64,000 nt of DNA from an uncultured Chryseobacterium sp. GTDB taxonomy: Bacteria; Bacteroidota; Bacteroidia; Flavobacteriales; Weeksellaceae. The stretch covers positions 18,049 to 82,048 of the forward strand of contig CAJYXJ010000038.1 of the NCBI GenBank assembly GCA_913778085.1, read 5' to 3'. Below, piece by piece: positions 10,691 to 18,237 of the stretch (its first letter is position 1; every line of letters starts with the position of its first letter). The notes beneath the pieces are model-generated. The model saw only the letters and a list, made by a program, of their open reading frames with translations. It was not told the DNA's origin and did no database searches. The position numbers and the translations under genes are program-made.

Positions 10691-11542
10691 ATGGGTATGA
10701 CAAAAACACTCCTTTTTTTGTCGGTGTTTATCACAGGATTCGCCTTTGCACAGGATGATCTGCTGAAAGATATCGACACCATTCAAACCAAAACTCCGGA
10801 TACGGAACAACCGGCATTCAAAGCGCTCCAGATCGTTACCGGGCAGTCCACCAAGCTCGCTGCAAAAAACGAATGGTACATCGTGGTTGCCCACCGTTTT
10901 GGAGATGTAAGCAAAGGATTTAAAGACTTTTTCGGGTTGGATAATGCTTCAACCAAATTAGGTGCGATCTACGGGATTACCGATGGTATTTCTGTGAGCC
11001 TTTCCAGGGAGACCAACCTGAAGACTTTTGAGGGTGCCGTAAAATATAAGCTGGTAAAGCAAAGCGAAAACTTCCCGGTGGATGTTGTAGGATACAATGT
11101 GATGGCCGTAAATACAGACCTCAATAAAGACAATTATCCCAATCTTCAGTTTAGCGACAGGCTTTCCTATCTCACGCAGGCACTCATCTCAAGGAGATTC
11201 AGTGATAAATTCTCCCTGCAGCTTACTCCTTCGTATGTTCATAAAAACTTATACGAGCCTTTGGTAGAAGACAAAAACCAGTTTCTTACAGGATTGGGAG
11301 GCCGCTACAAAATTTCGAAAAGAATTTCCATCAATGCCGAATATTTTGTGAATTTCGATAACCACAGTTTCTACAAAAATCCGCTTTCATTGGGGATGGA
11401 TATAGAAACCGGAGGACATGTGTTCCAGCTTTTATTCACCAATTCCCAGCTAAATTCCGACATCGGCTACCTTACCAATGCCGCCGGAAGATGGGAAAAA
11501 GGGCAGATTTTCTTCGGGTTTAACCTTTACAGAGTATTTTAA
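10691..11542 (+). CDS. DUF5777-like outer-membrane beta-barrel protein
   Basis: 283 residues; an alternative ATG lies at 10697. Signal peptide ends at FAFAQ (~21). The rest alternates short strands and turns (FSLQLTPSYVHKNLY, ISINAEYFVNF, IFFGFNLYRVF), with a C-terminal aromatic residue as in outer-membrane barrels. I recognise it as the DUF5777 type (conserved HRFGDVSKGFKDFFGLDNAS). The function is not established to me. First gene of a tight operon: the next gene begins 2 bp after its stop and encodes a c-type cytochrome, suggesting an electron-transfer or redox context. Confidence 0.8.
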   Translation: MGMTKTLLFLSVFITGFAFAQDDLLKDIDTIQTKTPDTEQPAFKALQIVTGQSTKLAAKNEWYIVVAHRFGDVSKGFKDFFGLDNASTKLGAIYGITDGISVSLSRETNLKTFEGAVKYKLVKQSENFPVDVVGYNVMAVNTDLNKDNYPNLQFSDRLSYLTQALISRRFSDKFSLQLTPSYVHKNLYEPLVEDKNQFLTGLGGRYKISKRISINAEYFVNFDNHSFYKNPLSLGMDIETGGHVFQLLFTNSQLNSDIGYLTNAAGRWEKGQIFFGFNLYRVF

Positions 11543-11544
11543 GT

Positions 11545-11883
11545 ATGAAAAAGTTAATAGGTATCATTTCAGCAGCAGTTGTATGCATCGCCTGTGAGAG
11601 CAGGACTTACGAAGAAATCTCGGACAATACGCCGATTGCACAGGTAGTAACATACAACAAAGATGTAAAGGCTATTATGGATGCCAATTGCGTGAGCTGC
11701 CACTCGCCGGGACCGCAGGCTCTTACCAATTATACCCAAGTCAAGACCAACATCAACAGTATTATCGACAGGATAAGCCGTCCCACAGGAGATCCCTTAA
11801 AAATGCCGCAGGGCGGAAGCCTTTCCCCTGCACAGATCAATATCATCACCAAATGGAAAGCCGACGGGCTTCTTGAAAATTAA
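11545..11883 (+). CDS. Small c-type cytochrome lipoprotein
   Basis: 112 residues. The leader ends at a lipobox-like CIAC (Cys17). One haem c motif, CVSCH, is at residues 49-53, and Met87 (LKMPQGG) is a plausible distal axial ligand. The fold size matches single-domain cytochrome c. The protein should be lipid-anchored in the periplasm or outer membrane. It lies between the DUF5777 and YceI genes with 2- and 13-bp gaps. Confidence 0.85.
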   Translation: MKKLIGIISAAVVCIACESRTYEEISDNTPIAQVVTYNKDVKAIMDANCVSCHSPGPQALTNYTQVKTNINSIIDRISRPTGDPLKMPQGGSLSPAQINIITKWKADGLLEN

Positions 11884-11896
11884 ATCCATTATTATT

Positions 11897-12442
11897 ATGA
11901 AAAAGCTCATTTTAGTTATTGCAGCAGTGCTTTTTGCCAACTTTGCAGCAGCCCAGAAATATATAGCAAAAACAGGGAAAGTATCATTTGAAGCATCCGT
12001 CCCTTTGTTTGAAGATGTTTTCGCACAGGATGACAACAACGTAGCGGTGATCAATGCCGATACAGGAGAATTTGCCTCAGTTTCCAACGTGAAGAACTTC
12101 CATTTCAAAACAAAACTGATGGAAGAGCACTTTAACGAAAGTTATGCGGAAACGGCAAAATATCCTAAAGCAACATTCAAAGGGAAAATTGTGAATTTCG
12201 ATAAATCCAAATTATCTTCATCCCCACAGAAATATCCGGTTCAGGGAATCCTGAATTTTCATGGAGTGGATAAGGCTTATAATTCTACAGCTTCCATCTA
12301 TGCCAAAGACGGGAAAATATACATGTCCGGAGGATTTGTTGCCAGACCGGCCGATCATAAAGTGACCATCCCGAAAATGGTGACCAAAAAAATCGCTGAA
12401 AGTGTAAATGTTCAGTATAACTATGTCTTTTCAAAACAATGA
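11897..12442 (+). CDS. YceI-like family protein
   Basis: 181 residues from the ATG at 11897; an earlier in-frame ATG (11873) would overlap the cytochrome gene and disturb the signal peptide. Signal peptide MKKLILVIAAVLFANFAAAQ. The mature part fits the YceI lipocalin-like fold that binds polyisoprenoid or quinone-like lipids: GKVSFEASVPLFEDVFA, FHFKTKLMEEHFNESYAET, YPVQGILNFHGVDK. In this operon, lipid or quinone binding could connect to the neighbouring cytochrome, which is an inference. Its stop overlaps the next ATG by 4 bp. Confidence 0.85.
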   Translation: MKKLILVIAAVLFANFAAAQKYIAKTGKVSFEASVPLFEDVFAQDDNNVAVINADTGEFASVSNVKNFHFKTKLMEEHFNESYAETAKYPKATFKGKIVNFDKSKLSSSPQKYPVQGILNFHGVDKAYNSTASIYAKDGKIYMSGGFVARPADHKVTIPKMVTKKIAESVNVQYNYVFSKQ

Positions 12443-12966
12443 AAAAGTTCATTTTATTCATAGGATTTTTTTTGAGCATGGCATTGGTGTCCGCTCAGGA
12501 AACAGCAAAATCAATCTATGACATTGCCAGAAGCGGTACCGTTGCAGAAGTGAAAGAACTGATGAAACAGAACCCGGACATTATCAATCAGACGAATGAA
12601 AACGGTTTCTCACCGCTTATTCTGGCCTGTTACAGAGGGAACGTTGAGGTGGCTAAATTTTTGATGGACCAGGTAAAAGATATCAATTACAAAAGCCGGG
12701 AAGGAACCGCATTATCCGGACTTTCCGTAAAATACAACAAAGAGCTGGCGGAGTATCTTCTCAGCAAAGGAGCCAACCCGAATATTGCGGATGCTTCCGG
12801 AGCTACGCCTTTATTCTGGGCTGTAAAATTCGGCAATAAGGAAATGGCGGAATTGCTGCTGAAGCATAAAGCCGATAAAACGATAAAGGATGCTCAGGGA
12901 ATGACGCCCTTTGAATACGCATTACAAACGAACAATAAAGAAATTATTAATCTGCTTAAAAATTAA
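12439..12966 (+). CDS. Exported ankyrin-repeat protein
   Basis: 175 residues with a signal peptide (cleavage after VSAQ) and about four ankyrin repeats from ~35 to 170: NENGFSPLILACYRGNVEVA, REGTALSGLSVKYNKELAEY, ASGATPLFWAVKFGNKEMAE, AQGMTPFEYALQTNNKEI. A periplasmic protein-protein interaction module is expected. Pseudomonas AnkB, a periplasmic ankyrin protein linked to catalase activity, is a loose functional precedent. The start overlaps the YceI stop by 4 bp, so translation is probably coupled. Confidence 0.88.
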   Translation: MKKFILFIGFFLSMALVSAQETAKSIYDIARSGTVAEVKELMKQNPDIINQTNENGFSPLILACYRGNVEVAKFLMDQVKDINYKSREGTALSGLSVKYNKELAEYLLSKGANPNIADASGATPLFWAVKFGNKEMAELLLKHKADKTIKDAQGMTPFEYALQTNNKEIINLLKN

Positions 12967-12969
12967 CGA

Positions 12970-13719
12970 ATGAAAAAAGTTTTACTCACTTTATCTATGG
13001 CTGCTGCTTGCTTGGTCAATGCGCAGCTTTTTTCTACGGGAACCGTTAGTCTCGGTTCTTCGGGAATGACGGTGAAATTGGTGACCAATCCTACCACCGT
13101 TACCATTACCTTAACCGGAGACAGCAATTCAATGCTGGGAATCGGCTTCGGAAGCTCCGGAATGGCATCCGGATCAGACGGGTTTATTTACAATTCCTCG
13201 GCAAACCGAGATTACACCTTCAGCGGATATGTCGCGCCTACAGCTGATGCATCCCAGGATTGGACCCAGACTTCGAATACGGTTTCCGGAAGTACCAGAA
13301 CGGTTGTGGCAACACGCTCGCTTGCGGGAGGATCAGGAGATTTTGCCATTCAGAATGCACCGGGCAGCATCAATATTTTCTATGCAAGAACCGGTGGCAG
13401 CCAGGCAATCGCTTACCACTCCACAGGTCTGAGAGGCTATGCAACACTTACAATGGGATCTGTCCTGGCAACCGGTGAAGTAGCTGCTGAACCCAAAAAA
13501 GTAGTGCTTTATCCAAACCCTGCTAAGGAGACTTTCACCTTTAAAAGTGTTGAAAAAATCAAAAATGTAGATATTTACGAAGCTACAGGAAGAAAAGTGA
13601 AGTCCGTAAAAGTGGACGGAAAGGAAGTAAATATTTCCGAACTAAGACCGGGAAATTACTATTTGGAAATCACTTTAAAAGACGGTTCGAACGTCTTCGA
13701 ACAATTGATCAAAGAATAA
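12970..13719 (+). CDS. DOMON-like protein with T9SS type A sorting domain
   Basis: 249 residues. Signal peptide ends at VNAQ (~19). Residues ~20-165 resemble a DOMON beta-sandwich: LGIGFGSSGMASGSD near 56-70, WTQTSNTVSG near 98-107, and the terminal block IAYHSTGLRGYATL near 147-160. In haem-b DOMON domains the axial ligands are a Met and a His at these two blocks, so Met65 and His150 are candidates here. The T9SS sorting domain starts at YPNPAKE (181). Last gene of the DUF5777 operon, 3 bp after the ankyrin gene. The DOMON assignment rests on pattern memory only. Confidence 0.65.
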   Translation: MKKVLLTLSMAAACLVNAQLFSTGTVSLGSSGMTVKLVTNPTTVTITLTGDSNSMLGIGFGSSGMASGSDGFIYNSSANRDYTFSGYVAPTADASQDWTQTSNTVSGSTRTVVATRSLAGGSGDFAIQNAPGSINIFYARTGGSQAIAYHSTGLRGYATLTMGSVLATGEVAAEPKKVVLYPNPAKETFTFKSVEKIKNVDIYEATGRKVKSVKVDGKEVNISELRPGNYYLEITLKDGSNVFEQLIKE

Positions 13720-13722
13720 ACG

Positions 13723-13749
13723 AAAGGCCACTAAAAAGTGGCTTTTTTA
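13723..13749 (+). terminator. Rho-independent terminator closing the DUF5777 operon
   Basis: AAAGGCCAC / GTGGCTTTT hairpin (one G-T pair) with T-run, 3 bp after the stop codon. Confidence 0.85.
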
Positions 13750-13819
13750 GTTTATAACGATCAATACAGCGGATCAGTATTAAAATTTGAAATTAGCGAA
13801 AAGTTTAAATGATATGAAT

Positions 13820-13969
13820 TCAAGATTTGATAACTGCTGTTCTAAAACAACCATTTCCTGGAAAGATATTCTCTGACCATAATATCTTCAGTTTACTGGT
13901 AATTTTCTTATCATACCTAGCAAAAGCGTAATATCCATAAGTATCATTTGCTGAATATAAACTGAAAAT
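13820..13969 (-). pseudogene. Possible gene remnant
   Basis: The stretch 13750-14142 has no intact gene. On the minus strand there is an open stretch of 49 codons without a start (contains YGYYAFARYDKK and ends NGCFRTAVIKS), preceded by a stop at 13970-13972. Other frames are interrupted. It may be a decayed gene or chance; no family recognised. Confidence 0.2.
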
Positions 13970-14142
13970 TTACGAACGTAGTTCAGTCTTTGCGAACGAA
14001 AAATAAGCGGTTGGAAGATCAATTGTTCTTAGCGCCGATAGCATTAGAGATTATTTACATAGCTCAACAACTTTGTGTTTAATCCACCAAAGCTTTAATG
14101 TTTTTTTAACCGGCTAAATTTTCCTGTGAAAAAAAGGGGAAC

Positions 14143-14150
14143 TAACTTTG
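14143..14150 (+). promoter_or_regulatory. -7 box (TAACTTTG) of phosphodiesterase gene
   Basis: Exact TAnnTTTG 14 bp before the ATG at 14165 and inside the longer GTG-started frame, which decides the start. Confidence 0.6.
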
Positions 14151-14164
14151 CAGAAAATATAAAA

Positions 14165-15448
14165 ATGAAGCAAAGGGTATTATTTCTAATGTTGATTTTC
14201 TCAATGGCGGTTTCAGCTCAGAAGGCATACATAGATACGGCTCAGGTTATTGTTCCAAACCGTTACAACAGCGTGGATGCACAGGCCAAACCGTATATCA
14301 TCATGATCTCCGCCGATGGATTCCGCTCCGATTATGCTGAAAAATACCACGCAGAAAACCTTCTGAAATATGCTTCCGAAGGAGTACGGGCCAAAGACAT
14401 GCTCCCAAGCTATCCCAGCATTACCTTTCCCAACCACTGGACTTTAATGACGGGATTATATCCTTCCCACCATGGCCTTATCGACAATTACTTTTATGAT
14501 TATGAGAGGAAGGAAAATTATGAAGCGAGCAGCCGAAAAACAGCGGAAGATGGGAGCTGGTACGGCGGAACCCCGCTCTGGTCACTGGCCGAAAAGCAGG
14601 GCATGGTTTCCGCTTCGATGATGTGGGTAGGATCCGCAAGTGACGCCGGAGGAAAAAGACCGACATATTATTATCCTTACCACGAAAAATTTTCACCATC
14701 TGAAAAAGTGCAGAAAGTGATTGACTGGCTCAAGCTGCCCATGGAGAAAAGGCCGCATTTTATTGCATTGTATTTTCCGGAAGTGGACGCGTCCGGCCAT
14801 CATTTCGGACCCGATTCCAGAGAAACCGAAGAGGCCGTACACTCGGTAGATCAGGCTGTTGGTAATCTGGTTCAGCAAGTCAGTGATCTCGGATTGAAGA
14901 ATGTAAATTTCATCTTCGTCTCAGACCATGGCATGATCAAAGTAGACGGTGAGCATCCTCTTGAAATCCCTTCTCTGTTATTGGATAAAAATAAATTCGA
15001 TTATTACAATTCCCAAACCATTTTAAGAGTCTACGTTAAAAATCCGGCGGATATTAAAAAGGTTTATAAACAACTGAAAGAAGAGAAAACCGGAGACTAT
15101 GAAGTTTATCTGGATAAAAGATTCCCTAGGTATCTTCATTTTGCTAAAAGAGATGACCGTTACAACAGGATCGGACCGATTATACTGATTCCAAAAGCAC
15201 CGAAAATATTTCTCGAAAAAGGAAAAAAAGGCCCGGTTGGAAAACACGGTTACGATCCAAGTACGGTTCCTGAAATGAAAGCCACCTTCTTTGCCTGGGG
15301 TCCGGAATTTAAAAAAAATCTGGAGATCGGTGAATTTCAGAACGTAAATGTGTATCCGTTGGTCGCCGGAATTTTAGGATTAAAAATCGATCAGCCTATC
15401 GATGGAAAGCGGAAAGTGTTGAGGAGGATAGTAAAAGAAAACAGATAA
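14165..15448 (+). CDS. Ectonucleotide pyrophosphatase/phosphodiesterase (alkaline phosphatase superfamily)
   Basis: 427 residues from ATG 14165; a GTG start at 14126 is rejected because it precedes the -7 box. Signal peptide ends at AVSAQ. ENPP-type two-metal site: ISADGFRSD (metal Asp), the nucleophile Thr in SITFPNHWTL, PEVDASGHHFGPDS (Asp and His ligands), VSDHGM (Asp-His pair) and the late His in GKHGYDP. It should hydrolyse phosphodiester or pyrophosphate bonds in the periplasm or at the surface; the substrate is unknown. The length is typical for bacterial NPP enzymes. Confidence 0.92.
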   Translation: MKQRVLFLMLIFSMAVSAQKAYIDTAQVIVPNRYNSVDAQAKPYIIMISADGFRSDYAEKYHAENLLKYASEGVRAKDMLPSYPSITFPNHWTLMTGLYPSHHGLIDNYFYDYERKENYEASSRKTAEDGSWYGGTPLWSLAEKQGMVSASMMWVGSASDAGGKRPTYYYPYHEKFSPSEKVQKVIDWLKLPMEKRPHFIALYFPEVDASGHHFGPDSRETEEAVHSVDQAVGNLVQQVSDLGLKNVNFIFVSDHGMIKVDGEHPLEIPSLLLDKNKFDYYNSQTILRVYVKNPADIKKVYKQLKEEKTGDYEVYLDKRFPRYLHFAKRDDRYNRIGPIILIPKAPKIFLEKGKKGPVGKHGYDPSTVPEMKATFFAWGPEFKKNLEIGEFQNVNVYPLVAGILGLKIDQPIDGKRKVLRRIVKENR

Positions 15449-15483
15449 AATATTTCGGTGGGCAAGACCCACCGAAATATTTT
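15447..15483. terminator. Bidirectional terminator
   Basis: Perfect 16-bp stem (AAAATATTTCGGTGGG and its complement) with loop CAAGA. It lies between the convergent phosphodiesterase and NmrA-like genes and carries A/T tails on both sides. Confidence 0.92.
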
Positions 15484-15496
15484 ATGGCAAAAGTAT

Positions 15497-16381
15497 TCAG
15501 GAATTAAATACTTCGGCAAACTCTTCTGAAAAATCTTCTAAACGGGTTGATCCTTTCACTAACGCACCGTGTTCAATGAAATCTTTTTGTACAATCCCGG
15601 TTCGGAGTCCACGGCCCATTTCGGTATACAGCTCGGCCATTTCGTCAGGAACCCCGGCCTGCAGCATCCCGTTCAAGGCTTCGTCATCTTTAAATTCTAC
15701 CCATGGAAGCCCAGGTTTTTCAATTGCATTTCCAAAAACTTGCGCAAAATCGGAAGCAGGGCGAAAATCGCTTACGATATACTTGATGGTATGGCCTTCA
15801 GAATTTTCTAACAGCTCTGCCGCCGCCGCTTTGGCAATATCTTTCGGATGAACCAAGGGAATCTCTGTATTTCCAGGATAATTTGCTCCGAGAATCCCGG
15901 CATTTTTAATCAGCGGAATATCATTGAAGAAATTCACATAAAAATACCCTGCTCTTAAAAATACAAATGCTGCCGTCTCTACTTCACGGTAAAGTTTTTC
16001 GATGTGATGAAGGCCTTTTATCTGGCCGTTCTCTACTGCAGATCCGGCTCCGACGCTGCTCAGCATGACCGCTTTTTTTATACCGGTTCTCTTTACCGCT
16101 TCAGCATAGTTTTTTCCCGCATTGATCGTGTGCTCCACAATATTCTCTTTACCCATGTTTGGAGGCGTCATTAAAAATACAGCATCTGCACCTTCAAAAG
16201 TCCGGATTAAAAATTCCGGATCTGCGATAGACCCGATGGCTGCCCGGGCACCCAGCTTTTCAATTTCGGCTTTTTTAGATTCATTGCTGCTGATGACCGT
16301 GATGTGGTGTCCTTCTGAAACAAGGTGTTTGGCCAAAGGCTGGGCTACATTTCCCAATGATCCTGTGATAATAATTTTCAT
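15497..16381 (-). CDS. NmrA-like NAD(P)-binding oxidoreductase
   Basis: 294 residues, atypical short-chain dehydrogenase. N-terminal Rossmann motif GSLGNVAQPLAKHL (the GxxGxxG variant of NmrA/quinone-oxidoreductase-2 proteins), then AVFLMTPPN and a variable C-terminal domain. No classical YxxxK is obvious, as in many NmrA-type sensors or reductases. Divergent from an HxlR regulator across an 82-bp region with an inverted repeat. HxlR proteins of this arrangement often respond to quinones or electrophiles, so a redox-stress role is a reasonable inference. Confidence 0.85.
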   Translation of the reverse strand: MKIIITGSLGNVAQPLAKHLVSEGHHITVISSNESKKAEIEKLGARAAIGSIADPEFLIRTFEGADAVFLMTPPNMGKENIVEHTINAGKNYAEAVKRTGIKKAVMLSSVGAGSAVENGQIKGLHHIEKLYREVETAAFVFLRAGYFYVNFFNDIPLIKNAGILGANYPGNTEIPLVHPKDIAKAAAAELLENSEGHTIKYIVSDFRPASDFAQVFGNAIEKPGLPWVEFKDDEALNGMLQAGVPDEMAELYTEMGRGLRTGIVQKDFIEHGALVKGSTRLEDFSEEFAEVFNS

Positions 16382-16412
16382 AAAAGATATTTTTTATTTC
16401 CGGGAACAAAGG

Positions 16413-16420
16413 TATATTTG
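16413..16420 (+). promoter_or_regulatory. -7 box (TATATTTG) of hxlR-type gene
   Basis: Exact TAnnTTTG 43 bp upstream of ATG 16464, abutting the inverted repeat at 16420. Confidence 0.55.
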
Positions 16421-16441
16421 TACTTACTTTTTTACAAGTAC
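16420..16441. promoter_or_regulatory. Candidate HxlR operator
   Basis: Perfect inverted repeat GTACTT-N10-AAGTAC; in another register, two direct GTACTTAC copies 18 bp apart. HxlR/DUF24 regulators are known to bind TACT...AGTA dyads. It sits between the -7 box and start of the regulator gene, in the shared divergent region. Confidence 0.6.
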
Positions 16442-16463
16442 TTACCCTAAAGTATGTATCATT

Positions 16464-16892
16464 ATGACCGCTATCAAAGAATCGTCAACCATTCAGGAAA
16501 ACAAAAAGACTACACAGGATTGTCCTGTAATGTACATCATGGAAAGAATCGGCGGGTTCTGGAAACCCATTATCCTCTTCAACCTCTCTACCGGAGAAAA
16601 AAGGTACAGCGAACTGAAAAAAGCCATTCCTTCCGTAACTGAAAAAATGCTGATCCAGCATTTGAAGCAGCTTGAAGCCGATGGTCTAATTATCAGGACG
16701 GCGAAACCCGTAGTACCGCCGCATGTAACGTACAGGCTCAGTGAGGCCGGTAATGCGTTGGCTCCTGTTATTGATGCGATGGCAGCATGGGCTTTTCAGG
16801 ATATGGAAAGGCATAATAACGGATCGGCTGAAGAGAACAAATATAGAACGAATAGGGAACAGGATACTTTCAGCCGGAATCTCAAAAAATAA
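16464..16892 (+). CDS. HxlR family transcriptional regulator
   Basis: 142 residues from ATG 16464; the longer open frame from 16122 is antisense to the neighbouring gene and rejected. Winged helix-turn-helix core: CPVMYIMERIGGFWKPIILF, GEKRYSELKKAIPSVTEKML, LKQLEADGLI, with a conserved Cys at ~21 (QDCPVMY) in the position of the redox-sensing cysteine of DUF24 proteins. It probably represses itself and the divergent NmrA-like gene. The C-terminal ~25 residues are polar and likely disordered. Confidence 0.92.
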   Translation: MTAIKESSTIQENKKTTQDCPVMYIMERIGGFWKPIILFNLSTGEKRYSELKKAIPSVTEKMLIQHLKQLEADGLIIRTAKPVVPPHVTYRLSEAGNALAPVIDAMAAWAFQDMERHNNGSAEENKYRTNREQDTFSRNLKK

Positions 16893-16925
16893 AACAGGGC
16901 TTCCGGTGTGGAAGCCCTGCTTTTA
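16892..16925. terminator. Terminator between convergent hxlR-type and adh genes
   Basis: Perfect 10-bp stem CAGGGCTTCC / GGAAGCCCTG flanked by A-run and T-run, serving both directions. Confidence 0.9.
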
Positions 16926-16943
16926 TCATGAGGATCAAAAGAT

Positions 16944-17999
16944 TTACAGTGACTGCATATCAATCACAAAACGATATTTCACATCGCTTTTCAGCATTCT
17001 TTCATACGCTTCATTAATTTCGCTCATTTTAATAAGTTCGATATCCGAAACAATATTGTTTTTGCCACAGAAATCCAGCATTTCCTGCGTTTCGGCAATT
17101 CCTCCGATCAGGGAACCGGCTACCGAACGTCTCTGGAAGATCATCGGGACTGTGCTTGGCTTGGTTTCCTCAAACTGGCCTACAAATCCTACAAGCACCA
17201 AGGTTCCGTCCAGTGCAACTGTCTGCAGATAAGGGTTGATGTCGTGCTCATAAGGAACGGTATCGATAATCAGGTCGAATTTCCCCTGTACCGAATCCAT
17301 GTGTTCCTTTTCTGTAGAAATGACAACATGATCAGCGCCAAGTTTTTTTGCATCTTCCATTTTTCCTGGTGTTCTCGAGAACAAGGTCACTTCGGCACCC
17401 AGGCCTTTGGCCAGTTTAATCGCCATGTGTCCCAGACCTCCCAAACCAACAACTGCTACTTTGGAGTCCGGACCAACGTTCCAATGTCTCAGTGGAGACC
17501 AGGTAGTGATTCCGGCGCACAGAAGCGGAGCCACAGCTGCCAAATCAAGGTTTTCTGGAACACTTAATACAAATCCTTCATCCACCACTACTTTCTGGGA
17601 ATATCCTCCGAAAGTCTGGCCGCCAAGATGCTTATCTCTTCCGTTGTATGTTCCCGTGAATCCTTTTTGGCAATATTGCTCCAGATCGTGTTTGCAGCTT
17701 TCGCATTCCCCACACGAATCTACCATGCAGCCAACGGCAGCCAGATCACCCACTTTAAATTTGGAAACTTCGCTTCCTACATTGGTAATTCTTCCGACGA
17801 TCTCATGTCCGGGAACCACAGGATACATCGATCCGCCCCAATCGTTTCTGGCGGTATGGAGATCCGAATGGCATACCCCGCAATACAGGATTTCAATTTC
17901 AATGTCTTTTGCGGTAACTTCCCGTCTTTCAATCTTTAATTCCTGAAGATCGGCCGTCTTGGATTCTGCTCCGTAAGCTTTTACTGTGAATGTGCTCAT
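16944..17999 (-). CDS. Zinc-dependent NAD(P) alcohol dehydrogenase (YahK/CAD-like)
   Basis: 351 residues. Catalytic zinc ligands in CGVCHSDLH and GHEIVG; structural zinc four-Cys lobe CGECESCKHDLEQYC; coenzyme motif GLGGLGHMAIKLAKGLG, followed by SRT after beta-2, which favours NADP(H). This fits cinnamyl-alcohol/aldehyde reductase-type medium-chain dehydrogenases that reduce broad aldehydes in the cytoplasm. Divergent from an AraC-type regulator that probably controls it. Confidence 0.93.
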   Translation of the reverse strand: MSTFTVKAYGAESKTADLQELKIERREVTAKDIEIEILYCGVCHSDLHTARNDWGGSMYPVVPGHEIVGRITNVGSEVSKFKVGDLAAVGCMVDSCGECESCKHDLEQYCQKGFTGTYNGRDKHLGGQTFGGYSQKVVVDEGFVLSVPENLDLAAVAPLLCAGITTWSPLRHWNVGPDSKVAVVGLGGLGHMAIKLAKGLGAEVTLFSRTPGKMEDAKKLGADHVVISTEKEHMDSVQGKFDLIIDTVPYEHDINPYLQTVALDGTLVLVGFVGQFEETKPSTVPMIFQRRSVAGSLIGGIAETQEMLDFCGKNNIVSDIELIKMSEINEAYERMLKSDVKYRFVIDMQSL

Positions 18000-18051
18000 T
18001 TGTTTAGTATTAATTATTTTTTAGTTTGTTATTTAATTTAATCCTGATAAT

Positions 18052-18059
18052 CAAAAGTA
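18052..18059 (-). promoter_or_regulatory. -7 box (TACTTTTG) of alcohol dehydrogenase gene
   Basis: Exact TAnnTTTG on the minus strand, 52 bp upstream of the start at 17999. Confidence 0.5.
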
Positions 18060-18209
18060 ATTCTCTTATAATCAGCAGAATTAAAACATTATCTCAGGAT
18101 CTGCTTCTATGGTTACAAAATTCGAACCTTTTACCTTAAACCGGCTTATATAAATTACGGAAAGAATTACCAATTTTACAGGCCATGCGGGATGTTTCGG
18201 AGAAAGTAC

Positions 18210-18217
18210 TAATTTTG
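18210..18217 (+). promoter_or_regulatory. -7 box (TAATTTTG) of araC-type gene
   Basis: Exact TAnnTTTG 20 bp before ATG 18238. Confidence 0.5.
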
Positions 18218-18237
18218 AGTCCATAAAATATAAGGTC

